This document shows positions 49,235 through 57,865 of a stretch of 64,000 nucleotides of DNA, piece after piece. Under the pieces are notes generated by a model. The model saw only the letters and a list, made by a program, of their open reading frames with translations, was not told the origin of the DNA and searched no databases. Origin of the DNA: Microvirga ossetica (GTDB lineage Bacteria > Pseudomonadota > Alphaproteobacteria > Rhizobiales > Beijerinckiaceae); assembly GCF_002741015.1 (NCBI RefSeq), contig NZ_CP016620.1, positions 434,001-498,000 of the forward strand, read 5' to 3'. How positions within the stretch are numbered: the stretch's first letter is position 1; every line of letters begins with the position of its first letter. A program made the position numbers and the translations under genes.

Positions 49235-49560
49235 ACAGATCCGCATGGGACGCTGATCCGCGTTCACCGATGGTTCAGTAACAGAGCCGCATCTTGGGAC
49301 GCCGGTTGCCCGACCGTACTCCCGGCCAAGCCCAAGAACCTCAATCCCTCTCAATGTTGGACTTGGTCGGGTTCAACTTCTTAGAGTTCGACTGCGCTTC
49401 CATCCGGAGATGCATGACCAGGCATCCGGCATGGGCCGCTTAGAGATTAGTGCGACGCCAGCCCCAGAGCGTCGATGATGCGGGGAGCAAGGGCGATCGC
49501 AACAATGCACAGCGCTTGCAGGACGAAGATCGTCAGGCCCGGGATTTTACCGATCATAGA
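49235..49560 (-). repeat. 300-base unit with long hairpin and tiny membrane gene
   Basis: Second copy of the unit at 35385-35690. Hairpin arms CCCGGCCAAGCCCA (about 49322) and TGGACTTGGTCGGG (about 49359) lie 3' of the minus-strand tiny gene. Similarity is patchy (roughly two-thirds by eye) with indels, so the duplication is old. Confidence 0.6.
49447..49557 (-). CDS. 36-residue membrane peptide
   Basis: ATG 49557 to TAA 49447; AGGAG lies upstream at a somewhat long spacing. Sequence features: a short polar head (MIGKIPG), one membrane helix (LTIFVLQALCIVAIALA), then PRIIDALGLASH. A degenerate relative is found in the repeat copy near 35560-35670, which argues that this frame was selected as a gene. 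Confidence 0.55.
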   Translation of the reverse strand: MIGKIPGLTIFVLQALCIVAIALAPRIIDALGLASH

Positions 49561-50335
49561 GACCGCGTCTCCTGAAGCCGCGTCATGCACCGTCGCAGAT
49601 CTTGTGCAACCTGTACACTCGGAAACCGATCATGCCGCAGTCAGTCGTCTCCCTGCTCCGTCCTTCCGGGCGTTGAAAAACATCCCACTCAGCCATGGAC
49701 GTCGCCCGCAGAGCTTGGAAGCGTGGCGTTTGAGATCTGAGATCTAACAGCTTCGCGCCAAGCAGGCGGAGCTAATTCCTATAGCGGGGACGAGCTTCCG
49801 CATTGCCATGTCCAGTAGCATGGCGGTGAGGCAGGCCGGCGTGGAGACGTTCTGCCTTTGCCGCGAGTTGCTCGACGAGGTGATCACCGATGGGATCTGT
49901 GCAGAGTAACTTCGAGCGCGCTTCGACAACTCGCTAATCTTAAGCTAGAGCCTTACCGGGCCGCTTCAGCCTTCCCAACAAACGTCGACGGGATCGGAAC
50001 TGTGTGGAATATTTCGGATGCATATCCGACGCCCACCATCAGACGGTCCCGGCCGACGCGGCACCTTCGCAAGCTGTCGGAGGAAGACCATCCCAGCGGG
50101 AGCCTCTTCCAAGCTTAAGCCAGGGCGCATGCGATCGATTCCGATATCGCCCGAGGAACACGATCGCAGATCATGATGCTGAGAGTGGCCTGGGCAGATC
50201 ACAATACAATGGCAGCAAGCTCTTAAGCAGCATTTTCACCAGCCCTCTGAAACCGTTGGTTAACCATGACAGCCCATGCTCTTACCTGTGAATGTGGAGC
50301 TGGGCGGGCTTCCTCTGACTTGGAGACGGTTGCTC
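49558..50335. other. degenerate stretch
   Basis: 778 bases with fragments only. A plus-strand frame ending at TAA 49911 reads AMSSSMAVRQAGVETFCLCR and ELLDEVITDGICAE and may be a gene's 3' end; I do not recognise it. No terminator or RNA is seen. Confidence 0.3.
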
Positions 50336-50707
50336 ATGGCAGAAAGACGTTTCACCGACACGCTTGAGGAAAAGTTGGCTTTGATCTCTCCAACTGTGAA
50401 GGCCATCGAGTTCGGAGGCGATCGGCCTTATCTTGGTGAGTTGCAGACGCTGCTCAGGCAGCACCTCGCAAGCCTTGTTGTTCTGTTCGAGCGAGATCCC
50501 GGATTGGATGCAGCAACAGCCGACCTGTACGCTGCAGCGGCCGCCGTTGTGAACGACAGCACAAAGGCTTGTCAGCCCCTTGCCCGGAAGCGCCGTCTGC
50601 TCAAGGAGGCTCAAGCACGCTTCCACGAGCGCATCGCGACGGCACGCCCGAATGAAAGGAACCCCTCTGCTCCGTGGAGGCGAAACGAGCTCTTCCTTGC
50701 CGCCTAA
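50336..50707 (+). CDS. conserved hypothetical protein, paralogue of 61371-61733
   Basis: 123 residues from ATG 50336 (GGAGACGG upstream). Shared with the gene at 61 kb: LALISP-VKAIE-GG, L-L-R-LFER-PG--AA--DLYAAA-A-V, and an R-R-LL--A--RF segment, about 35-40% identity by eye. It is helical and cytoplasmic. The function is unknown; two copies in one window suggest a family expanded in this genome. Confidence 0.65.
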   Translation: MAERRFTDTLEEKLALISPTVKAIEFGGDRPYLGELQTLLRQHLASLVVLFERDPGLDAATADLYAAAAAVVNDSTKACQPLARKRRLLKEAQARFHERIATARPNERNPSAPWRRNELFLAA

Positions 50708-50957
50708 CGCACCATGGATTTCGCATCAGCAACGCGGTGTGCCGGAACCCAGGCCCCTTCACACCAAAAGAGATCCTGATCCGCTTTGCCCCAGCGCGCA
50801 ATCCGACACAGGATCCTGTGGTGCCGCAAGATCCTGTGAACACATTCAGGCATGCATATTAACGAAGCAGTTCGCTGGTGATTTCAACCTTGGGGCGGCA
50901 AGCCCATTGCCCATCGGGTGATCACCAGAACTAGCGCTTATCAGGAGGGATTCACCC

Positions 50958-51428
50958 ATGGCGAAAGCGACAACCAAGACCACCGCCAAAAAGACGCCGA
51001 CTCGCACAGTGGCCGCATCGAAGTCAGGATCGGCTAAAGCGGCGGGATCCGCCGGCGCGGCCGCCAAGCGGTCAACGAAGGCCGCGGCCCCAAAGGCGAC
51101 AGCCAAAGCAGCCCCCAAGGTCGCGAAGAAGTCCGGCAGCACATCGGCCAGCCCGATCCTGACCCTGCGCCATATTGCCGAGCAGCTGTCGCAAGCGCAT
51201 GAGCTGCCCAAGCGCCAGGCCAATGAGGTGCTGACGCAGGTGATCGAGATGATCGCCAAGAGCCTGAAGAAGGGCGACAAGATCCGCCTGAGCGGTCTCG
51301 GAATCCTGCAGGTGCGCAAGCGCGCCGCCCGCATGGGCCGCAATCCGCAGACCGGCGAGCCGATCAAGATCAAAGCGTCCAAGAAGATCGCATTTCGGCC
51401 CGCCAAGGAGCTCAAGGAGGCGGTCTGA
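50958..51428 (+). CDS. HU-family DNA-binding protein with histone-H1-like N-terminal tail
   Basis: 156 residues. Residues 1-65 are almost only Ala, Lys, Thr, Ser and Pro (KATTKTTAKKTPTRTVAASK), an H1-like disordered tail. Residues 67-156 are an HU/IHF domain: LTLRHIAEQLSQAHELPKRQ, KGDKIRLSGLGILQVRKRAA, RMGRNPQTGEPIKIKASKKI, with the NPQTG arm. A typical HU has 90 residues. Tailed HUs compact DNA and bind RNA in some bacteria (mycobacterial HupB has the tail at the other end). GGAGGG lies upstream of ATG 50958. Confidence 0.9.
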   Translation: MAKATTKTTAKKTPTRTVAASKSGSAKAAGSAGAAAKRSTKAAAPKATAKAAPKVAKKSGSTSASPILTLRHIAEQLSQAHELPKRQANEVLTQVIEMIAKSLKKGDKIRLSGLGILQVRKRAARMGRNPQTGEPIKIKASKKIAFRPAKELKEAV

Positions 51429-51470
51429 TGGGAAGCCATCAACAGGGGAGCTGATGGCACGCCCGCCTCG

Positions 51471-51808
51471 TCAGAACTCTGGCCAGGTGGGCCTGTCGCT
51501 ACGCACGCTTAGAAGAGACTGGGCAAGGTGCTTGTTCATCTCGAACATGCTCACCTTGTTCTTGCCTCCGAACACCGCCTGAAGCTTCTCGTCAGTCATG
51601 ATCTCGCGCTTGTTCTGCGGGTTCTGGAGCTTGTGCGTCTTGATGGACGGCCGCACCTTGGTCACCACCTCGGGGCCCGGCAAGGATGCCGCGCCGACAA
51701 TAGCAGCAAGGTCGTTCGACGGTTGTAACGGCTAAGGAATGCTGAGGTCTGATCTTGGGTCGCACTCTTGGCTGCCTTCGTCGGTTTCTCAGGTTCGGAA
51801 GTCGGCAT
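51471..51808 (-). pseudogene. SWIB/MDM2-domain protein, frameshifted
   Basis: ATG 51808 starts MPTSEPEKPTKAAKSATQ; after SAFL (near 51737) the frame fails. The rest in another frame reads PLQPSNDLAAIVGAASLPGP, EVVTKVRPSIKTHKLQNPQN, KREIMTDEKLQAVFGGKNKV, SMFEMNKHLAQSL, a SWIB domain. TTCCTTAGCCG would read FLKP if one A were added (TTCCTTAAGCCG). Bacterial SWIB proteins are linked to chromatin/topoisomerase functions in chlamydiae. It lies just downstream of the tailed HU gene, convergent. Confidence 0.83.
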
Positions 51809-52022
51809 ATGATCCTGCCCTCTGGGTGGAACCAAGGACGGCTTCACATGGAAATTGCGGCCTTCGATTGCTGGAGGGCGGCCTTTATCACCTGATCCGG
51901 GCCAAGATCGTGCCAGTTTCTCCAGCCCTTTCGGGTGCGAACCTGAAGTCGGCGGGCGGCTTGACCCCGTCCTGACGCAGGCGCACCATCCTGTCACCTA
52001 GCCTCGGCCCTTGGAGCCCGTC

Positions 52023-52481
52023 ATGGCTGAACAAGATGATGATGTCGCCTTGATCCGCCGCTGGTTCCAGAAGCTCCAACTCTGCATCCAGGCGGTGGAT
52101 TTCACGGGCTCCCGCCCGCTCTTCGCCGACGACATCGTCACCTTTGGGACCTTCGCAGCCTTCACTGTTGGGCGCGAGGCAACCGAGCAAGAGCAGTGGC
52201 GTCACGTCTGGAGCCATATCGACCAGTTCCGCCGGCGTCTGGATGATCTGCGGACCATCATCTCAGCCGACCGCCTCACGGCGGTCGGCATGGCGGTGTT
52301 CGAGTCCACCGGCTACACCGAAGGTGGCAAAGCGTTTGATCGGCCCGGACGGGCGACGGTGGTGCTCGGGCGGCAGGCTGTCGGCGCGGAGTGGATCGCC
52401 CAGCACACGCACGTGTCCCTGTTCCCTGGTACCCCCTCACGCTCCTTCGGCACCAAGCGGGAGCATCCGCCCGCTTTGTAG
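52023..52481 (+). CDS. NTF2-fold (SnoaL/DUF4440-like) protein
   Basis: 152 residues from ATG 52023 (GGAGCCCG upstream). Features: DVALIRRWFQKLQLCIQAVD, LFADDIVTFGTFAAFTVGRE, WSHIDQFRRRLDDLRTIISA, RPGRATVVLGRQAVGAEWIA, QHTHVSLFP, matching the cone-shaped NTF2 fold with the closing H-T-H-x-S strand. Members are enzymes or binding proteins of varied substrates; none is assignable. Confidence 0.75.
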   Translation: MAEQDDDVALIRRWFQKLQLCIQAVDFTGSRPLFADDIVTFGTFAAFTVGREATEQEQWRHVWSHIDQFRRRLDDLRTIISADRLTAVGMAVFESTGYTEGGKAFDRPGRATVVLGRQAVGAEWIAQHTHVSLFPGTPSRSFGTKREHPPAL

Positions 52482-52575
52482 CGGCGGCAACCCAGTCGAT
52501 TGGAGGAACTTGGTGCTTCGGAGCACAGGGCTGAGGGGCAGTGTCTGGCACGGGGCACCCATGACCGAGCGAACC

Positions 52576-52735
52576 TGCAATGTCCTATTCCTCTGCACCG
52601 GCGACGATACCGCGCTCAAGGAGCATCTTCTCGACGAGCCGTAGGCCCAGGGGGAAATCGGAAGCACAACCAAACTGCATGGGCAATGACCGGGGGTGGG
52701 AACCGATGGCGCTTGTCGCTGACAGGCTTGGTCAT
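52576..52735 (-). pseudogene. IS6 transposase 5' fragment
   Basis: ATG 52735 begins MTKPVSDKRHRFPPPVIAHA, VWLCFRFP, almost the same as the fragment at 26989-27184; one extra base then shifts the frame (LGLRLVEKMLLERGI continues elsewhere). The copy is cut at about 52576. Confidence 0.85.
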
Positions 52736-52781
52736 GCCATAGCACGAGCCAGAGGTCCCTGACCTACAGTTATCGTGACAT

Positions 52782-52990
52782 CTCCACCCGCACGATCACG
52801 GGTTACACTGAACGCCGGGCGCATCGCCGCCTGTGTTGCAAAGGAGCTATAAAGATTGCGCACGAGTCGAACCCTCCGTCGCGGCATTCCGAAGTTTATC
52901 TCGCATTCCCGTCTGTCTGGAGCACAACGTGACAATAAGCGCTGCCCTACGCAATCCTTCAGGGTATAATCACTGCAATCGGCAGACTGC
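52782..52990 (-). pseudogene. possible terminase small subunit remnant
   Basis: Minus-strand frame with FATQAAMRPAFSVT, resembling NATQAAIRAGYSEKT of the terminase fragment at 27237-27449, next to the same IS6 end sequence (GATGTCACGATAACTG). Only this short stretch is convincing. Confidence 0.35.
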
Positions 52991-53068
52991 GGTTTGATTT
53001 GCGAATCATGGCACATGGCTGGTCCGCCACTTCACACGCCTTGCCCTTGATTTTCAGATCTTTGACCA

Positions 53069-55966
53069 ATGCGGCCAATCTCCAATACTGCCGATACCGT
53101 GCCTCAAACCTCCGTTTCGGAACTCAGCCGACGGATCGGCGACAAGCAGGCCGAGCCCTATCAGGCCAGGATCTCCGCATCGGTCCGAGAGGCAATTCGC
53201 CGTGGGCGCTCTGGCGCGGTCCTCGCGCCTACTGGCAGCGGGAAAAGCCTCTTGGCAGCTGGGGCAGCCGAGGACGCGATTGACATAGGAAAGCCCATTC
53301 TCGTCCTTCATCCCGATGTCAGCCTCCTGCGCCAGAACTATGCCCAGTTCCAGAGCGTTCCGGCAGTGAAAGGCGCTCAGACCGCCTTCTACGTCGCCAA
53401 GAACGAGACCATCGGCGAGCACCCGATGGTTCGGAACTCGCTCGACGCGGATGTGATCCCCGCCACGAACATGTCCCTCGTCAACAAGCTCGATGACGAG
53501 GAATTCCTGCGCTCCCTCGACCGCTTCGGCAAAAGGGGAGGGGTGGTCCTCATCGACGAGGGCCACAAGGCAGCGGCCGAGGAGCTCGCCCGTGTTCTGT
53601 CCCGTATCGCGCACGCCGGCGGCTCCGGCATTGTTCTGACGGCTACACCGTTTCGAACCGACGGCAAAGACCCTCTGGAGGCTTTCGGCGCCAGCATCGA
53701 GCACGACCTGATCGACGTTGCGACCTATGACGAGGTCCTGGCGACTGGACGCACGGTTCCCACCAGGTTCGACATCGCTACTGGTGAATTCGAGGCCCAT
53801 CTCGGCACCGATGCCGTCCGACTCATCGAGAGCGCGTTCCTCGCGCTGCTGGCCGAAAACAAGTCAGTCGACCAAGCCTCCCAGCAGGCGTTCTCCCGTT
53901 TCTTCAAAGAGGGAGCAAGCGAAGGTGACAAAGCTATTGCGTCTCTCATCGTGGCAGCCGTTGCCCGGATCTGGGCCAAGCGCGCGGCCAGCGCCACCCT
54001 GGCGATGATCCATTGCGACAGCGTCGAGTTCGCCAGGGAACTCTCCGGCTATCTGGCTCAAGAAAGCCTCCCTCCCGGTCACAGCAGGGAAGGAGAGAAG
54101 CCCCGCGTAGCCTTTGTCGTGGCCGGCGAAATTCGCGTCTGGCGCAACGGCGCCGAGCAGGGGCTGAAGGAGGGCGAGGAGCCCGGTCGCAAGATCAAGC
54201 GCGACGATCTCCTTGATGCGGCACGCGCGGGCGGCTTCGACATTCTGGTCAATGTCAATGCTCTGGGCGTCGGTACCGACGTTCCGCAGACCGACCTAAA
54301 TATCCTCGCCTGCCAGGAGCGCTCCATCGGCCCGGTGAAGCAGATCAGCGGTCGAGGAGAACGGGCTCATAAGGCGTCGGGCAAGACCCACCAGGTCTTT
54401 GTCGATGTCGGCAATTCCATCCTGCGCATTTTCAGCGACATCGACGCCATGCGCCGGAACGACCCAGAGCGCTGCCGCCGTCAGGTGCGTGGGCTCGCCG
54501 CACCGATCCGGGAGCAGTTCGAGGCCTGGTTCGACAAAGATCCCAGCCTTCGTGAGCAGATCGAGGAGCGCCAGCGTCAAATCCGTCTTCGGATGGGCGA
54601 GGGGGATTGCGAGCAGTACGATGACCCGCTCGACCCCACGATGGAGATTGGCGACGAGGACACCCTTCCGGTGCCGAAGCCCTTTGCGGCTGGCCTTATG
54701 ACAACGGGTATGCGCCGCTATGACTCCGAAACCAAGAAATTCTCCAGCCGAGTGGCGCTGTTCTGCGACCTCAAAGAATTTGGTCTCTACGATGAGGAAG
54801 CCGCCCCGGATCTCCCACGCTGGCTGGTGGCCACCCACGATGAACGGACAGGAGCGCAGCAGGCCTTCCTCTGCAAGACCCAGGACGTCGCCCGTAAGTT
54901 CGTGGCCTTCGTCGGCATCCGGCACGATGGCGACTATGAGAGCGCCAGCCCAACCGACAAGCAGCGTAAGTTCGTCACAAGCCTTCAGCAGGCGCGGCCT
55001 CTCGCCCTCCCGTGGCTGACAGGGTTCGCGGCTCCGGCCAATGCCACCCAGATGTCGGCTGCAATCGATCTCCTCAAGGATAAGGCAGGGCTGCTTGCCA
55101 GGTTGCTCAACGTCGCTGCTGTCCGGTTGGTCGAGCGAGCAACAGGCGCCCACAGCCTGCGACCTGACCTTCGTTCGGTGGTTTTGGATCGGCCCAACCA
55201 GCTCACGCCACAGCGGCGCGATCTCCTCGCCGCCTATTGTCGGCTCCGTCAGCGGTTTGCCGACCTCTACCCCTATGCGTTCGGAGGAAAGCCAACCGCG
55301 TTCTCTGTCACGACCTTCGACCCGAGTGTGCTTCCGGAAATAAAATCTATCGTGGCGAACACGAACGTTCGCTTCTTCATTATCGATAACCCGGAGAAGG
55401 AAGAGCAACTCCGCCCGAGTCTCGCTGAGGGTCTGATCAAGTCCTCCATCGTCGCAGTTGGACCCAAAGGTCCAAGTGAGCAGTGGATCCGGCAAAAGGC
55501 AGGGTTCGTCCGCCATGACGATGTGGCTCGTGCAAGGGAGCAGAGCTTCCGGGAACACCTCACCGATCTTTCCGATGCTCCCCTGAGCAAGGACCAGACG
55601 CTGACAATCACACTTGCAAGGACCGAGTATCTCGGGATCGCCGCTGCAAAACCAGGGAAGGAACTCGTCAGAGCAATGCCTTCTGCGGTGATGAACCTAT
55701 TGCTGCTCCTCGGTGAGGAAGATGGGATACCGCTGCCAGGCGAGCAAGTCGAGCTCATTCAGGACGCCATCCGCAAGAACCGGGCCGACATAGCGGTCCC
55801 ATTCTCACTGCCCCGGCTCTGCGCCCGATACGCCCAGCGCCAAGTGCCGGCGCAAAAGAAGATCCTCAAGGACCTCGAAAAGGCCGCAACGTTCAAGCGC
55901 AATCGGGATGCCTACCTGCAGTCCCAGGCCAGCAGCGCGTCGCGGGAGCAGAGGCTGCGGGCATAA
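53069..55966 (+). CDS. large SF2 DEAD/DEAH-box helicase with unknown C-terminal half
   Basis: 965 residues. SF2 core in the first 440: motif I APTGSGKS (53-60), motif II LIDEGHKA (DEGH 163-166), motif III LTATPFR (190-196), motif V ALGVGTDVPQTDLNILACQE (VGTD 401-404), motif VI QISGRGER (425-432). The following 520 residues (acidic linker near 550, then helical domains) match no family I know. It looks like type-III-restriction/XPB-type translocases but has no nuclease motif visible. It stands alone between mobile elements, codon use is normal and there is no frameshift in 2.9 kb. Start ATG 53069 has a weak ribosome site. Confidence 0.82.
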   Translation: MRPISNTADTVPQTSVSELSRRIGDKQAEPYQARISASVREAIRRGRSGAVLAPTGSGKSLLAAGAAEDAIDIGKPILVLHPDVSLLRQNYAQFQSVPAVKGAQTAFYVAKNETIGEHPMVRNSLDADVIPATNMSLVNKLDDEEFLRSLDRFGKRGGVVLIDEGHKAAAEELARVLSRIAHAGGSGIVLTATPFRTDGKDPLEAFGASIEHDLIDVATYDEVLATGRTVPTRFDIATGEFEAHLGTDAVRLIESAFLALLAENKSVDQASQQAFSRFFKEGASEGDKAIASLIVAAVARIWAKRAASATLAMIHCDSVEFARELSGYLAQESLPPGHSREGEKPRVAFVVAGEIRVWRNGAEQGLKEGEEPGRKIKRDDLLDAARAGGFDILVNVNALGVGTDVPQTDLNILACQERSIGPVKQISGRGERAHKASGKTHQVFVDVGNSILRIFSDIDAMRRNDPERCRRQVRGLAAPIREQFEAWFDKDPSLREQIEERQRQIRLRMGEGDCEQYDDPLDPTMEIGDEDTLPVPKPFAAGLMTTGMRRYDSETKKFSSRVALFCDLKEFGLYDEEAAPDLPRWLVATHDERTGAQQAFLCKTQDVARKFVAFVGIRHDGDYESASPTDKQRKFVTSLQQARPLALPWLTGFAAPANATQMSAAIDLLKDKAGLLARLLNVAAVRLVERATGAHSLRPDLRSVVLDRPNQLTPQRRDLLAAYCRLRQRFADLYPYAFGGKPTAFSVTTFDPSVLPEIKSIVANTNVRFFIIDNPEKEEQLRPSLAEGLIKSSIVAVGPKGPSEQWIRQKAGFVRHDDVARAREQSFREHLTDLSDAPLSKDQTLTITLARTEYLGIAAAKPGKELVRAMPSAVMNLLLLLGEEDGIPLPGEQVELIQDAIRKNRADIAVPFSLPRLCARYAQRQVPAQKKILKDLEKAATFKRNRDAYLQSQASSASREQRLRA

Positions 55967-56354
55967 TCATCTGTGGCTGCTCGTTTGGTTGTGGAGTGGC
56001 ACGATCCCACCTCGAAGGGCCAAGGAGAGCGAGCAACGCCGACCCGGCCTGCATGGCGGCGGGCTGTCCATCGCTCATCATAGAGTGCCTTGGCCTGATG
56101 GACATTGAGCGGCCGATGCGATCGGAGCCGGCAGCGCCTTCTCTAGCTCCTGGCTGTCGGACATCGCTCCAGACAGGTCACACTCCTACGGGCTCGGCGT
56201 GGCATTCGAACCTACCCCGTCTGGGGGATGAGACGCGTCCCAAGAAGCGCACAATTCCAGTCCAACGGTGTTGGGGAACCGGGCAACCAATGAACCCGTC
56301 ACGCCGTCGATCGGCCAAGGTGGGTCTCCAAGGGGCAATCCGGGAGGAAATTCC

Positions 56355-57500
56355 ATGGCGTTCATTTGGGGATCGAACAGGGCAGACACTCTCACCGGCA
56401 GGAACTCGGCCGACTTCATCTTCGGCCGATCCGGCGACGACACCATCGACGGCAGGCGGGGCTGGGATTTCATCCATGCGGGCCATGGCGACGATACCGT
56501 TCGGGGCGGCTACGGCGACGATATCATCATTGGCGGAAAGGGCACGGACACGGCGGAATACCGAGGCAACCTGTCCGACTACCGGATCACGCAGAATGGC
56601 GACGGATCCCTGACGATCCAGGACCTGAGGCCGGGCGACAAGCTGACGACCGACGGCACCGACACCGTACGCAAGGTCGAGAGCTTCCAGTTCGCGGACG
56701 GCACGCGCAGCCTCGACGACATACTGACGCCCGGGGCTGACGGTTTCGATTTCACCGTGCGCGTCGTCGACCCGAACGGCATGGCGACCTCCCAGCACGA
56801 CGCGATCATCGCAAACATGAGCGCCGCGGTCGAGAACTGGGCCAAGTACATCTCAGGAGACGGTTCCATCGACATTGATATCGTCATCGTGGAGGGAGAT
56901 GACACGGCATCGGCCGCAAGCGTGGCCAACACCCCGATCGGCGAATTCAACGGCAATGTCCTGGTCAGGGACGGCGTTCCCCATGAACTCATTACCGGAC
57001 AGGACCTGAACGGGGCTGAGGCCGACGCCCGTGTCGAGCTTCCGATCGACTACCTGCTGAATGAGCTCTGGCTCGACCCGAACCCGGCCGGGCGCACCGA
57101 TCCGGTCCCCGTGAACAGGACCGACGGCGTAAGCGTGTTCATGCACGAGTTCGGCCATGCACTGGGCATGGCCGGATTTGGAAATGAGGACGGCACGCTG
57201 ACCAAGGGGTTCGCTTCCGTCTACGACAGCCTCATCACGTTCCAGGGCGGCAATCCCTTCTTCAACGGGCAAACTGCGGCCGCAGTGTTCGGCGGACCGT
57301 TGCCGCTTTCGAATTCGCTTCAAGGTGACGCGAACAACTACGCGCATTACGGGCACGAGACCTCGGACGGACTCGACGACAACCTGATGGAGGGGAACAT
57401 CGGCTACATGCGGGGCTTACGCTACGACATCGAGCAGATCGACTTGGCGATCATGAAGGACATGGGACTGAATGTTGGGGATGGGTGGCTAATCGCCTGA
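56355..57500 (+). CDS. RTX-repeat metalloprotease-like exoprotein
   Basis: 381 residues from ATG 56355 (GGGAGGAAATT upstream). Residues 4-65 hold RTX calcium-binding nonapeptides (GSNRADTLTGRNSADFIFG, GRSGDDTIDG, GHGDDTVRGGYGDDIIIGGK). The C-terminal half has the zinc motif HEFGHALGMAG (His264, Glu265, His268). The usual third metzincin ligand (His/Asp at +10) is Gly here. RTX repeats lie at the N-terminus, the reverse of serralysins, and no signal peptide or C-terminal type-I secretion hydrophobic tail is clear. Substrates unknown. Confidence 0.82.
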   Translation: MAFIWGSNRADTLTGRNSADFIFGRSGDDTIDGRRGWDFIHAGHGDDTVRGGYGDDIIIGGKGTDTAEYRGNLSDYRITQNGDGSLTIQDLRPGDKLTTDGTDTVRKVESFQFADGTRSLDDILTPGADGFDFTVRVVDPNGMATSQHDAIIANMSAAVENWAKYISGDGSIDIDIVIVEGDDTASAASVANTPIGEFNGNVLVRDGVPHELITGQDLNGAEADARVELPIDYLLNELWLDPNPAGRTDPVPVNRTDGVSVFMHEFGHALGMAGFGNEDGTLTKGFASVYDSLITFQGGNPFFNGQTAAAVFGGPLPLSNSLQGDANNYAHYGHETSDGLDDNLMEGNIGYMRGLRYDIEQIDLAIMKDMGLNVGDGWLIA

Positions 57501-57865
57501 TTTCCAGTCCGATGCTCTAGATGTTTGATCCCAGGGTTTGATGGTGCATTCTTATCGCCGGAATGGAGGGATGCGCTTCTCTATTCGGCCCCTCCAAGTC
57601 AAGCGCTTTTAAGGCATCGGCCATCCCACCTCCAGGCAGTCGTCTCTCGCAGGGCCTTGCTTCTCTCCGGGATCGGCACATTTGCCCTCCCACCATGGGA
57701 TTCGTAGGATGAGGTGGCTCAATCTATGGGGCGTTCTGGCCGCGGCAGCGCGGCCGATACAAGCGCATCCACGAGCTCGCCTGATCCATCGTCCTGCGAA
57801 GGACGTCTTTCTTCCGCCTTCTGGCGGAATTCGAGTTATCTCATTGCCCGTTCCGGTATGGCATC
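57501..57865. other. stretch between protease and IS110, with an IS481-like end
   Basis: No gene. At 57515-57535 the sequence CTCTAGATGTTTGATCCCAG resembles, in inverted orientation, the right end of the IS481 element near 59994-60014 (about 17 of 21 positions), so this may be an orphan IS481 terminus. Confidence 0.4.

Noticed and set aside
49740..49911. Gene ending at TAA 49911 (ELLDEVITDGICAE)
   Set aside because: Only a 3' piece with protein-like sequence; no start, no ribosome site, no recognised family, so not listed as a gene.
56190..56240. tRNA-like TTCGAA loop on the minus strand
   Set aside because: The flanking five-base stem does not pair and no acceptor or anticodon arm can be built.
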